A DNA stretch of 64,000 nucleotides from Mucilaginibacter sp. JRF. GTDB taxonomy: Bacteria; Bacteroidota; Bacteroidia; Sphingobacteriales; Sphingobacteriaceae. Positions 34,391 through 42,489 of this stretch are shown here, piece by piece. The position numbers and the translations under genes are program-made. Location: positions 62,001-126,000 of the forward strand of contig NZ_JADFBY010000010.1 in the NCBI RefSeq assembly GCF_015223065.1, read 5' to 3'. The notes beneath the pieces are model-generated. The model was not told where the DNA came from. It was given only the letters and a program-made list of their open reading frames with translations, and made no database searches. Within the stretch, counting starts at the first letter, position 1. Each line of letters opens with the position of its first letter.

Positions 34391-35185
34391 CTATATTGCT
34401 AAGGTCTTTTCAATCATGTAAGCAACTTTGTTGATTGATGAGCAGTTCTTTTCAACATTAGGATAGTGTGTCGAGAATAGCTTTTTCCAAGTGCCATTCG
34501 CTGTTCGTGATGGATGAGGAAACATCAATCGTTTTGCGCTTATTTGAAGTTCCATACTATCAATTGCATTTGCTGCTTTCTTACCATACACCACTAATAG
34601 ATCAGGTTGCAACAAATTAATCTCTGCTTGTAGGGTTTGTTTAAATCCTTCTGCCAAATCACCTGGTATATTTTCTTTAGTTCCCGTAGTGGCTTTTAGC
34701 CAAATTTTATTAATGTCTGTTATATAAACATTAAACCCGTTATTTAATAACTCGTGATGAAAATCCCAATATTCTTTTAGTGCTCGTCTCATTGATTCTA
34801 AATGAGTAGCAAAGGGGGTGCCTAATAAAGCATATTCTTTACTCGCTGAAATCAAAGGATCTGCGGGGTTACGCAAAGGATCTTCTGCAACTACAACAAC
34901 GTTTTTAATATTTCCTGGTTTACTAATATAAATTGGCAAGTCAATCCCGAGATAGTAATTAGTATCGTTGTATTTGGTAATGAATAAACTATCATTAGTG
35001 ATAGGTTGAATCTGAGATCTGTTTAAATGAGGCATTACATAACTCAAATGAGCATCTGTATTTTCAAAACAGTCACAAAAAAAACTGTAAGAGGCAACGA
35101 AAGCTGATCGGTCAATTGAGAATGTTTTTTCAAACGCAGTGACAATCCCATTAATTGTAGTCGTAGAAAAATTGCAGAATTCCAT
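34391..35185 (-). CDS. Uracil-DNA-glycosylase-like fold protein, function unknown
   Basis: 264 residues. Features suggest the UDG superfamily: NVVVVAEDPLRNPADPL (early motif with Pro-rich loop), LLQPDLLVVYGKKAANAI (central strand followed by a helix), and LMFPHPSRTANGTWKKLF, whose HPS resembles the second motif of UDGs. The N-terminal ~85 residues are not recognised. No 4Fe-4S Cys pattern is seen. Base composition is slightly lower in G+C than its neighbours (23 of 60 at 34801-34860). It could act in base repair or in modified-DNA defence, but that is inference. It stands alone, convergent with the GIN-domain gene. Confidence 0.65.
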   Translation of the reverse strand: MEFCNFSTTTINGIVTAFEKTFSIDRSAFVASYSFFCDCFENTDAHLSYVMPHLNRSQIQPITNDSLFITKYNDTNYYLGIDLPIYISKPGNIKNVVVVAEDPLRNPADPLISASKEYALLGTPFATHLESMRRALKEYWDFHHELLNNGFNVYITDINKIWLKATTGTKENIPGDLAEGFKQTLQAEINLLQPDLLVVYGKKAANAIDSMELQISAKRLMFPHPSRTANGTWKKLFSTHYPNVEKNCSSINKVAYMIEKTLAI

Positions 35186-35264
35186 GATATAAGTTTAAGT
35201 TAATAAAGTACATGCTAAATCTACTAAAAGATTTACAGGGTTATGTAACGAGGTTTATACTTAA

Positions 35265-35981
35265 TTATAACCTCGTATACAACGCCAACTGCACCACATT
35301 ATTAACAGTACCGCTGCTTACAGCTTTGGTGTATTGGTTTAGATAGCCTGCCTCAATATCAAACTTTTTGCTGAAACGGTAGCCAAAGGCTACGTAAGCG
35401 CGGTTTTGATCAAAAAAGTGGGTGTTCACCTTATCCTTGTTCTGCACGTTCAAAAATAACTCGTTTTGCAGGGCGATGAATGTGCCGCGGCTAAAGTTGG
35501 TATCGCGCCTGGTGGGGATAACAGCACGTATAAAATAGCGGAAACGCTGGGCGAAATAGCTATCATCCCGGTCATCAGCCGAATCACCAAGATAGCGCTG
35601 CTCCAAACGGAAACGGTGCGATACCTGGGTGCTTGCCCCTATTTTATTCACCTGCGTAAACTGTTGCCAGGTACGGCTTTCGGGTCTGAAGGTTTTATCG
35701 CCATCAACAGTTCGGCCGTAAGTGGTTACGTACGCATAACCCACATTTGCAAACTGGTTCTTATTAAAATAATAAGCTACAGATGGCCGAAGGAGGATAT
35801 TACGCAGGTAGTCGACCTTATCGGCTGAGCGCAATTGCCCGTCGAACGCGTAACCCCAGTGCTCCGATAGTTTTTGGGTATGGAACCAGGCACCCCATGT
35901 GGTAAATTGTGAGTTTTGCGCAAACAGCCTGCTGCTGCCAAGGCACATCAGCATTAACAGTATAAGGTGTTTGCTTCTCAT
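35265..35981 (-). CDS. DUF2490 family protein
   Basis: 238 residues, signal peptide MRSKHLILLMLMCLGSSRLFA, then an all-beta barrel-like domain with FTTWGAWFHTQKLSEHWGYA, FDGQLRSADKVDYL, HRFRLEQRYLG and a closing NVVQLALYTRL aromatic/hydrophobic strand. This matches DUF2490, a predicted outer-membrane barrel in Bacteroidota. Same strand as the two upstream envelope genes. Confidence 0.85.
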   Translation of the reverse strand: MRSKHLILLMLMCLGSSRLFAQNSQFTTWGAWFHTQKLSEHWGYAFDGQLRSADKVDYLRNILLRPSVAYYFNKNQFANVGYAYVTTYGRTVDGDKTFRPESRTWQQFTQVNKIGASTQVSHRFRLEQRYLGDSADDRDDSYFAQRFRYFIRAVIPTRRDTNFSRGTFIALQNELFLNVQNKDKVNTHFFDQNRAYVAFGYRFSKKFDIEAGYLNQYTKAVSSGTVNNVVQLALYTRL

Positions 35982-36003
35982 AATTCAGGATCGGTATTGG
36001 TTA

Positions 36004-37026
36004 TTAATTGAAGTTGACCAGCTTTTTGCGACCCAGATCAACCACTATGCGGAAAGCCTGTTGGTTATCATTAAGGTGCGCGGGCGACTGATGAAAACTG
36101 AACACAAACTGCCCCTTAATGTTTTTGAACAGGAACGGCGTGTAAATAACATCTAAACGGTTATACAGTTTTTTAAGGTAGTATGAGTCGCCGTAGATGA
36201 CGTGCTGACCCTGCCCTGCATAAAATTCATCGAACAAAGCAATACGCTTGTAGCTAAAGTAGGCGCTGGCTACAAAGCCCGCATGGTTTTGAAAACCGAT
36301 ATCGCGGTTCATGCGCTCCAGCGACATCATGCCACCGGCTTCAACACTTAATGAATCAAGCCCGGTTAGTCTGGTAAGATTAAGGCCGAGCTTTATTTGT
36401 GCCGCGCCGTTATCACCCAGCGGATGGTTAGGGTCGGCAATTTCGGCACCGGCATCATGCAGCATCATAAAATAATGCGACAGGTAGAACAGTCCGTTAA
36501 CCGATGGTTTGTACTTACCCGAAAAGCCGAACAAAAACTGCTCACGGTCGGTAGCGGTTTGGCGGCTCACCCAGTCCAGCCAAACGGTTTCGGTAAAATG
36601 CTCGTTGGTATAGCGTGTTGCCAAACCCTCAACGTTGGGGCGGTAGTAACGCAGGGTATCATTTAATATAGAACGGGGGTAATCGGCAAGCAAATTTTCG
36701 CGAGGGAACATACCGGCGTTAAACAACCAGTTTTTGCTATGATACTCGTAATAAGCAACCGGGTTAACCTTTAAAAAGTAGGGCTTTGCGCCAAACTCGT
36801 GTATGCCGTTCATACCCACCACAAAGCGGTTAACGCTATCCACATTCCAACCCAGATCGAGGGCCAAACGGGTGCCTGAATAAGTACGTGAACGGGGAAT
36901 GAATGCCTTGTACTCGCGGTTATCTAAAAAACCGAGGGCATTGAAATGTATATCAATGTTCTGTTGCGCCCAGGCCGCAGAATTAATCGTGATAAATAAT
37001 AAAAATAGGTAAAGCTTTTTTAACAT
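36004..37026 (-). CDS. Predicted outer-membrane beta-barrel protein
   Basis: 340 residues from ATG 37026, giving signal peptide MLKKLYLFLLFITINSAAWA. The mature protein is rich in Tyr, Phe and alternating beta strands (AYYEYHSKNWLFNAGMF, YLSHYFMMLHDAG, ASAYFSYKRIALFDEF) and ends IVVDLGRKKLVNFN. I cannot name a family. It starts 7 bp past the end of the GT39 gene and precedes the DUF2490 gene, suggesting one envelope operon. Confidence 0.7.
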   Translation of the reverse strand: MLKKLYLFLLFITINSAAWAQQNIDIHFNALGFLDNREYKAFIPRSRTYSGTRLALDLGWNVDSVNRFVVGMNGIHEFGAKPYFLKVNPVAYYEYHSKNWLFNAGMFPRENLLADYPRSILNDTLRYYRPNVEGLATRYTNEHFTETVWLDWVSRQTATDREQFLFGFSGKYKPSVNGLFYLSHYFMMLHDAGAEIADPNHPLGDNGAAQIKLGLNLTRLTGLDSLSVEAGGMMSLERMNRDIGFQNHAGFVASAYFSYKRIALFDEFYAGQGQHVIYGDSYYLKKLYNRLDVIYTPFLFKNIKGQFVFSFHQSPAHLNDNQQAFRIVVDLGRKKLVNFN

Positions 37027-37038
37027 GCGCAAATGTAC

Positions 37039-38754
37039 CTATTCCACTGTAAAAGTTATAAAGCCGCTATTACGGTTGCCGTTGAAAGGTGCTGTGTGTA
37101 AGGAGAAAAGCATATCATACCTGCCTTTTTTTGACGGTGCTTTTACCGTAAAGCTGTATTGCGCGTTGCGCCCCGGCTCAATTTGTAGTTGATTAAAGGT
37201 GCTATCAGCTCCCTGAACCTCCACTTCCTGCTTACCATCAAAAAAGCAGGCTTGCAGATCAACCTTGTGTTTTACACCCGTGTTGCTAAAGTTTATGGGG
37301 TACTGATACGGGTTGGTTATGATTAAGTTAAAGGTATGCGATTGTCCCGGTGCAAGTGTCAGTTTCTTTTCATCGGTAGTGATGCTTACCCGCTGATAGG
37401 TACGCAAACTATCTATCCAGCCGGTATACCATTTGCCTGTCGGGGTGGTAAGGGTATCGGTAGTGGCCTCGTCGGGGTCGCGGGCAACGTAGAATACACG
37501 TTTATTTTGTACACTATCTTCCAGCGGCCAGATCTCGAACTGGGTAAGGCGATAATACCGCGAATCGTACGAAAAGCATTTGAGCGTATTATTATAATAA
37601 CAATACTTTGCTGGTAGCTGAAAGCCATCATTCATTACCACCCAGCTATCGCCGGCCTTTTGTTTGATGGTGTGCGCCCAATCCTTATATCCAAAGAATT
37701 TTTTAATTGCCTGTACCTGTTGTACAGGCGCCGGTTGAGCTACGACGAGCAAGCGTATAATGGCAATAATTACAATGTTAGCCACGGCCAGTTTTTGCAG
37801 CCAGGCAGGCGGCGCGGCATGGCTTAACTGCGCGCTCAGCCAGATCAGCAGGACGGCAAAAGCGATGATGGTCCACTGCGGTTGTACCTCGCCACGCAGC
37901 GAGGTGAATAAAAAGAAAAGGATGATACCTATAAAGTTCACCTTTAACACGCGGATAAAACTATTGGTGGCCGACAGCGCGAAGCCTTTATAAAACAACA
38001 GCCAGCCGGTTAACACACCCGCCATCAGCATTTGCGACAGGATGTAGAAGAAGGTATAATCAAACCTGTAACTTTTCTCCGACCGGTCAGCCAAATGATA
38101 AGCTACCGATGGATAGTTGTGATTTACCTGCCATACTATATGCGGCACATACAAAGCCAGGGCAACGGCGGCTATCAGCCAAAAGGTGCCGCGTTTTAAT
38201 ATTTTAACATCGGCCAGTATGGTAAAACCTACCAATAATATACCGTGATATTTACTGTATAGCAATCCGGCTAAAATTATACCCAGCAGCAATGCCTGCA
38301 ACCAGCTATCCTTTAGCAAATAGCGTTGGTATACGTAAAAAAACAGGGCGGTAAAAAACAGCAACGGTCCATCGGGCGTAGTTATAAAACCATAAATATG
38401 GAGCGTGAACATACCACTGGCCACAAGTATGAACCACTTGGCCGAGGCTCCTAATTGTTCAGCGGTTTTCCAGAGCAGGTATAATGACGCGGTGCTTGAT
38501 AGGATGTTCACCAGCCGCAAACCGAACTCGTTATGCAAAAACACATCTCCGGCACGGATGAACAGGGCCACCATAGGCGGGTGATCAAAATAGCCCCAAT
38601 CTAAAAAACGGGAGTATAGCCAGTAGTAGGCCTCATCGCTATGCAGCTCAAGGGTGCAGGCCTGAATAATGTTGAACAACGTCCACACGGCCAGGAACCA
38701 GCCGATATATTTAGCGTCGTTTTTGTTGTTATGTGTTTGTTGTGTATAAAGCAT
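37039..38754 (-). CDS. ArnT/GT39-like membrane glycosyltransferase
   Basis: 571 residues. About ten transmembrane helices in the first ~360 residues, with the GT39 catalytic loop LELHSDEAYYWLYSR and DWGYFDHPPMVALFI near the N-terminus and FITTPDGPLLFF further on. These transfer sugars from polyprenyl-phosphate donors to lipids or proteins outside the inner membrane. The C-terminal ~150 residues form a periplasmic beta-sandwich-like domain (LAPGQSHTFNLIITNPYQYP). Acceptor unknown. Confidence 0.85.
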   Translation of the reverse strand: MLYTQQTHNNKNDAKYIGWFLAVWTLFNIIQACTLELHSDEAYYWLYSRFLDWGYFDHPPMVALFIRAGDVFLHNEFGLRLVNILSSTASLYLLWKTAEQLGASAKWFILVASGMFTLHIYGFITTPDGPLLFFTALFFYVYQRYLLKDSWLQALLLGIILAGLLYSKYHGILLVGFTILADVKILKRGTFWLIAAVALALYVPHIVWQVNHNYPSVAYHLADRSEKSYRFDYTFFYILSQMLMAGVLTGWLLFYKGFALSATNSFIRVLKVNFIGIILFFLFTSLRGEVQPQWTIIAFAVLLIWLSAQLSHAAPPAWLQKLAVANIVIIAIIRLLVVAQPAPVQQVQAIKKFFGYKDWAHTIKQKAGDSWVVMNDGFQLPAKYCYYNNTLKCFSYDSRYYRLTQFEIWPLEDSVQNKRVFYVARDPDEATTDTLTTPTGKWYTGWIDSLRTYQRVSITTDEKKLTLAPGQSHTFNLIITNPYQYPINFSNTGVKHKVDLQACFFDGKQEVEVQGADSTFNQLQIEPGRNAQYSFTVKAPSKKGRYDMLFSLHTAPFNGNRNSGFITFTVE

Positions 38755-38873
38755 TAACCGTTTGTAAAGGTAAACTTAATAAGGTTAAGTTTATTTTATG
38801 ACAGGATAAAGAGATTTTGGTTGGGTATAAGTTTATAAATTAGGGCCTTTAACCACCAGCTTCCCTGATAGCT

Positions 38874-39344
38874 ATGATGAAAGCCATTGAGATATTACTA
38901 AAACCTCGGTTGCAGCTTTTGCAACTGATAGATTCGCTCGACCTGCATTTACTTAATAATGTACCCGCCGGGTTCAGCAACAACATAGCCTGGAATTTAG
39001 GGCACATAATAGCCGCCCAACAAGGTGTTTGCTATCTGCGCGCGGGTTTGCAAACCCACATTAGTACCGAAATGTACGAGCTTTACAAACCCGGCACCAA
39101 GCCCGAAAAGTTTATAAGCCAGCCCGAAGTGGATGATTTTAAGGCTCTTTTTAAATCAACCCTTGATCAGCTGGAGCAGGATTATAAGGATGGCATTTTC
39201 AGCAACTATACGCCGTGGACAACCCGTTACGGTGTAGCTATTAATAATATTGATGATGCCATTAGCTTTTTGCCTTTTCATGATGGCTTGCACCACGGCT
39301 ATATTTTGGCGCAGCGCCGTGCATTATTAGGTAAACAGCTTTAA
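38874..39344 (+). CDS. DinB-family four-helix protein
   Basis: 156 residues (ATG 38874; ATG 38877 also possible). Four-helix DinB/YfiT-like fold with the metal-binding His set: AWNLGHIIAAQ and FHDGLHHGYIL. The family includes mycothiol- and bacillithiol-dependent transferases and damage-inducible proteins; no activity can be fixed here. It precedes the two photolyase genes on the same strand with gaps of about 100 and 75 bp. Confidence 0.85.
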   Translation: MMKAIEILLKPRLQLLQLIDSLDLHLLNNVPAGFSNNIAWNLGHIIAAQQGVCYLRAGLQTHISTEMYELYKPGTKPEKFISQPEVDDFKALFKSTLDQLEQDYKDGIFSNYTPWTTRYGVAINNIDDAISFLPFHDGLHHGYILAQRRALLGKQL

Positions 39345-39441
39345 TGTTGATGGGGTGTCAAATATTACCGGTGTAATAAAAACTAAGGTAAATATTTTGC
39401 ATTTTTGTAAAACTGCGGTAAGTTATTACTCCTGAATAACT

Positions 39442-40746
39442 ATGAGTGAACGGATTATACTTGTTTGGTTTAGAAATGATTTGCGTGTGCACGACAACGA
39501 AATATTGTTAGAGGCAACACGCAAAGCCGATAAGATATTACCCGTTTATTGTTTCGATCCACAATATTTTAAGAATGCCGAAACCGGCAGATCAACCACC
39601 GGCAATTTCAGGGCGAGGTTTTTACTGCAATCCATTGCCAATCTGCGCGAAAACCTGCGTAAGCTGGGCGGCGAGCTTATTATACGCACCGGTAACCCGG
39701 CCGAAATTATCCCGCAGCTTACTGCCGAATACCAGGTAAATGAGGTTTATCATCACCGCGAGGTAGCATCGCAGGAAACAGCCATGTCTGAAGAAGTAGA
39801 GGCTGCCTTGTGGAAACAGAAAATCAACCTCAAGCATTTCATCGGCCATACCTTATATCATAAGGAGGATCTTCCCTTCCCGATAAAGGATATTCCGGAT
39901 AGCTTTTCAGTATTTAAAAAGAAGGTGGAGCGTGATAGCAGCGTTCGCCCCGAAACTGATACGCCCGAAAAAATATTCACCCCGGAGATAACCGATGCGG
40001 GCGAAATGCCTGCATTAACCGATCTGGGGCTGGATGAACCGGTTGATGACTCACGCGCAACTATCACCTTTGCAGGTGGCGAATGTGCAGGTATAGCCGC
40101 CCTCGAAGAATATTTTAATACTAACACACCTGTTAAGGCCAAAGCCGCGCGTAACCCGCAGGCCGCTGCCGATAATACATCAAAATTATCGCCGTGGCTG
40201 GCATTTGGTTGCCTGTCGCCACGCAGGGTATATTTTGAAGTAACCAGGCACGAGGGCAATAGCAACAATAATCCGCTGATATTGGAACTACTTTGGCGCG
40301 ATTATTTCCGCTTCATGTTTAAAAAGCATGGCAAAAAGTTCTTCAATGCCGAAGGCTTTAAGAGCGAAGCCCCTGAAACAGTTGCCGATCAGGATACATT
40401 GTTTGAGCAGTGGGCTACCGGCCAAACCGGCGTACCTTATGTTGATGCCGCCATGCATCAGCTTAACGCTACAGGCTATATTAATAATTATGCAAGGCAA
40501 ATAGTTGCCGGTTATCTGGTGCGCGATCTAAAAGTCGACTGGACTCGCGGCGCCCTATATTTTGAGGAAAAACTGATTGACTACTCGCCTGCAAGCAACT
40601 GGGGTAACTGGGCTTTTGTTGCCGGCGTAGGTAATGATCCGCGCGAGAACAAGAATTTCATTAATCGTCAGGTTGCACAACTTGAAACCAAGAGCCCCTT
40701 TATTGATACCTGGCTATCGGCACATGAGGCCGAGCACGTGGTTTGA
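39442..40746 (+). CDS. DASH-family cryptochrome / photolyase
   Basis: 434 residues. N-terminal photolyase alpha/beta domain (ILVWFRNDLRVHDNEIL, ILPVYCFDPQYF, TGNFRARFLLQSI), then the FAD-binding helical domain with KLSPWLAFGCLSPRRVYFEV, LLWRDYFRFMFKKHGKKFF, VPYVDAAMHQLNATGYINNY and ASNWGNWAFVAGVGNDPREN. The last motif is typical of the DASH group, which repairs cyclobutane pyrimidine dimers mainly in single-stranded DNA and may also signal. Length is slightly short but complete. Confidence 0.93.
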   Translation: MSERIILVWFRNDLRVHDNEILLEATRKADKILPVYCFDPQYFKNAETGRSTTGNFRARFLLQSIANLRENLRKLGGELIIRTGNPAEIIPQLTAEYQVNEVYHHREVASQETAMSEEVEAALWKQKINLKHFIGHTLYHKEDLPFPIKDIPDSFSVFKKKVERDSSVRPETDTPEKIFTPEITDAGEMPALTDLGLDEPVDDSRATITFAGGECAGIAALEEYFNTNTPVKAKAARNPQAAADNTSKLSPWLAFGCLSPRRVYFEVTRHEGNSNNNPLILELLWRDYFRFMFKKHGKKFFNAEGFKSEAPETVADQDTLFEQWATGQTGVPYVDAAMHQLNATGYINNYARQIVAGYLVRDLKVDWTRGALYFEEKLIDYSPASNWGNWAFVAGVGNDPRENKNFINRQVAQLETKSPFIDTWLSAHEAEHVV

Positions 40747-40819
40747 TGCGCTGTTGTTTAAAACAAATCTTCATTAAATTTTCTTAAAACCCACACCTGT
40801 TATGCCCTGTTAAGGTTGC

Positions 40820-42352
40820 ATGGGCAAAACGCTGCGTTTAATTCTTGGCGATCAGTTAAAAAGCAACCACAGCTGGCTTAAAAAGCCCGACAATAAAGTG
40901 GTGTATGTAATGATGGAAGTAATGCAGGAGCAGGAGTATGTTATGCACCACGTGCAAAAAATACTCGCCTTTTTTGCCGCCATGCGCAACTTTGCCCATC
41001 AGCTTACCAAAAAAGGGCACCACGTAATATATCTTAAGCTTGATGACAAGCAGAATGCCCAAACCATTGAGGGCAACATTAAACATATTATTAAGGATGA
41101 GGATATCGGGCGCTTTGAATATCAGCTACCCGATGAGTATCGCCTGGATGAACAGCTAAAGCAGATCTGCGAAAAGCTTAAGATAGAAACAGGCACGGCA
41201 GACACCGAACATTTTTTCACCACCCGTTACGAGGTAAAGGAGTTTTTTGGCGACAAAAATTTTTTGATGGAGAATTTTTACCGCCACATGCGCGCAAAGC
41301 ATCAGGTACTGATGCAGGGCAGTAAGCCGCTCGGCAACAAATGGAACTTTGATCACGATAACCGCAAAAAGTATGATGGCAAATCGCCATTGGTGCCGCC
41401 CATTGAATTTAATCACGATGTATCGGAACTAAAAAAAATGATCGACCATAAAAAAGTGAAATACTTTGGAGAGGTTGATGAAAAGCATTTGGCGTGGCCG
41501 CTTAGCAGAAACGAGGCCCTGAAACTGCTCAACTATTTTTGCGAGCATTTGCTGCCGCACTTTGGTACTTATGAGGATGCCATGCTGCAACAACATATCA
41601 GCTTGTTCCATTCGCGCATATCGTTCGCGCAAAATTCAAAGATGATAGCCCCGCATGAGATCATTGGCAAGGTGCTCTCGCATTACGATAAACACAAACA
41701 CGAAATTACCCTGGCGCAGGTGGAGGGCTATACCCGGCAAATATTAGGCTGGCGCGAATTTATGCGCGGCGTTTACTGGGCCAAGATGCCTGAGTTTTCC
41801 AAACTCAACTTTTTTGATCATCGCGAAAAACTGCCCGAATGGTTTTGGACGGGTAAAACCAAAATGAATTGCCTCAGCAAATGCATCGGCCAATCATTAA
41901 ACTATGCCTGGGCGCACCATATACAAAGGCTGATGGTTATCGGCAATTTCGCGCTGCTGGCCGGTTTGCACCCTGATGAGGTGGATGCCTGGTATCTGGG
42001 TGTATATATTGATGCCATTGAATGGGTGGAGATCACTAACACCCGTGGCATGAGTCAGTTTGCCGATGGCGGTATCATCGCCTCTAAGCCTTATGTATCA
42101 TCGGCGGCATACATTAATAAGATGAGTGATTACTGCGGCGATTGCCATTACGACCATAAGAAGAAAACCGGCGACAAGGCCTGCCCTTACAATAGCCTGT
42201 ACTGGAATTTTTTTTACCGCAATGCCGATAAGCTTGAAGGCAACCACCGCATAGGTATGATGTATAACATTATGAATAAAATGAGCCGGGATGAAATGGA
42301 CGAAATAAATAAACTAGCCGGTATATACATCGGCACAATTAATGAGTTATAG
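40820..42352 (+). CDS. FeS-BCP group photolyase (PhrB-like)
   Basis: 510 residues of the iron-sulfur bacterial cryptochrome/photolyase group, which repairs (6-4) lesions in Agrobacterium. Seen: LRLILGDQLKSNHSWL at the start, KPLGNKWNFDHDNRKKYDG, QILGWREFMRGVYWAKMP, and the four Cys expected for the 4Fe-4S cluster: one in MNCLSKCIGQS and three in YCGDCHYDHKKKTGDKAC. AWAHHIQRLMVIGNFALLAG lies in the FAD pocket. Together with the DASH gene it forms a light-dependent DNA-repair pair; product specificity is inferred from the group. Confidence 0.93.
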   Translation: MGKTLRLILGDQLKSNHSWLKKPDNKVVYVMMEVMQEQEYVMHHVQKILAFFAAMRNFAHQLTKKGHHVIYLKLDDKQNAQTIEGNIKHIIKDEDIGRFEYQLPDEYRLDEQLKQICEKLKIETGTADTEHFFTTRYEVKEFFGDKNFLMENFYRHMRAKHQVLMQGSKPLGNKWNFDHDNRKKYDGKSPLVPPIEFNHDVSELKKMIDHKKVKYFGEVDEKHLAWPLSRNEALKLLNYFCEHLLPHFGTYEDAMLQQHISLFHSRISFAQNSKMIAPHEIIGKVLSHYDKHKHEITLAQVEGYTRQILGWREFMRGVYWAKMPEFSKLNFFDHREKLPEWFWTGKTKMNCLSKCIGQSLNYAWAHHIQRLMVIGNFALLAGLHPDEVDAWYLGVYIDAIEWVEITNTRGMSQFADGGIIASKPYVSSAAYINKMSDYCGDCHYDHKKKTGDKACPYNSLYWNFFYRNADKLEGNHRIGMMYNIMNKMSRDEMDEINKLAGIYIGTINEL

Positions 42353-42457
42353 TTATAAACATTGCTTGTTAGTAACTACCGGATCATATTTTTAAAATAA
42401 CGTTTTGTTGAGCGTATGATTTACAAATAAAATTCAAGGTTTCTAATGCGTTATGTT

Positions 42458-42465
42458 TACTTTTG
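42458..42465 (+). promoter_or_regulatory. -7 element of sucA
   Basis: TACTTTTG fits TAnnTTTG, 24 bp before the sucA ATG. No TTG at the expected upstream spacing. Confidence 0.5.
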
Positions 42466-42489
42466 CACTGATTTTAGATATAATTCACC

